From contig NZ_DFBS01000001.1 of the NCBI RefSeq assembly GCF_002366715.1, positions 1-22,688 on the forward strand: a stretch of 22,688 nucleotides of DNA, in the 5' to 3' direction. The notes beneath the pieces were generated by a model. It searched no databases, was not told the origin of the DNA, and saw only the letters and a program-made list of their open reading frames with translations. This DNA comes from Halomonas sp. UBA3074. GTDB lineage: Bacteria; Pseudomonadota; Gammaproteobacteria; Pseudomonadales; Halomonadaceae. Positions 22,688-22,688 of the stretch are shown here, in pieces. Position 1 is the stretch's first letter, and each line of letters begins with the position of its first letter. Position numbers and translations under genes: made by a program.

Positions 22688-22688
22688 G

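Noticed and set aside
1..22688. CRISPR arrays, tRNA or rRNA genes, complete mobile elements
   Set aside because: No regularly spaced repeats, no tRNA-like folds or rRNA stretches, and no transposase or integrase were seen on reading both strands.

Overview
The window is a nitrate-respiration and nitric-oxide-defence island from a Gammaproteobacterium. Protein sequence style and gene order suggest a Halomonas-like marine or halophilic member (inference; no 16S rRNA or other phylogenetic marker is present). All main genes are typical of facultative anaerobes that respire nitrate with a membrane-bound NarGHI enzyme.

Left part, minus strand (about 53-6873). Read in the direction of transcription: an Rrf2-type NO sensor (NsrR), the nitrate-sensing two-component pair NarX-NarL, two nitrate/nitrite MFS transporters (a long type-II NarK with extra hydrophobic segments, then a type-I NarK), and a small conserved protein of unknown function. 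A 239-base gap between narL and narK2 carries NarL-type heptamers.

Middle part (about 6874-11032). The NO dioxygenase gene hmp diverges from nsrR and has a near-perfect NsrR operator directly in front of it. Then come a Yip1-family membrane protein (minus), a DUF488/YeaO-like protein (plus), a SirB2-like membrane protein and NnrS (both minus). NnrS diverges from the nar operon; the 265-base gap between them carries an FNR-like site and further NarL-type heptamers.

Right part, plus strand (11298-22308). A tightly packed run of nine genes, probably one operon of about 11 kb: narG, narH, narJ, narI, a cytosolic parvulin-type prolyl isomerase, moaB, moeA, a small DGC-domain cysteine-rich protein, and moaA. 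It couples synthesis of the enzyme, its chaperones and part of its molybdenum-cofactor pathway. moaC, moaD, moaE and mobA are absent, so these copies must work with the rest of the pathway elsewhere.

The last 380 bases hold no recognisable complete known gene: a 54-codon ORF of unknown nature (plus) and the 3' end of a gene on the minus strand that may be an Xre/MbcA/ParS-type antitoxin.

Logic of the region: NarX-NarL and probably an FNR-type regulator would turn on transport and reduction of nitrate; nitrite and NO by-products are handled by nitrite export through NarK, NO oxidation by Hmp under NsrR control, and NnrS. The most unusual items are the DGC protein translationally coupled to moaA, the enlarged NarK2, the small conserved protein after narK1, and the Yip1/DUF488/SirB2 group placed among NO-stress genes.
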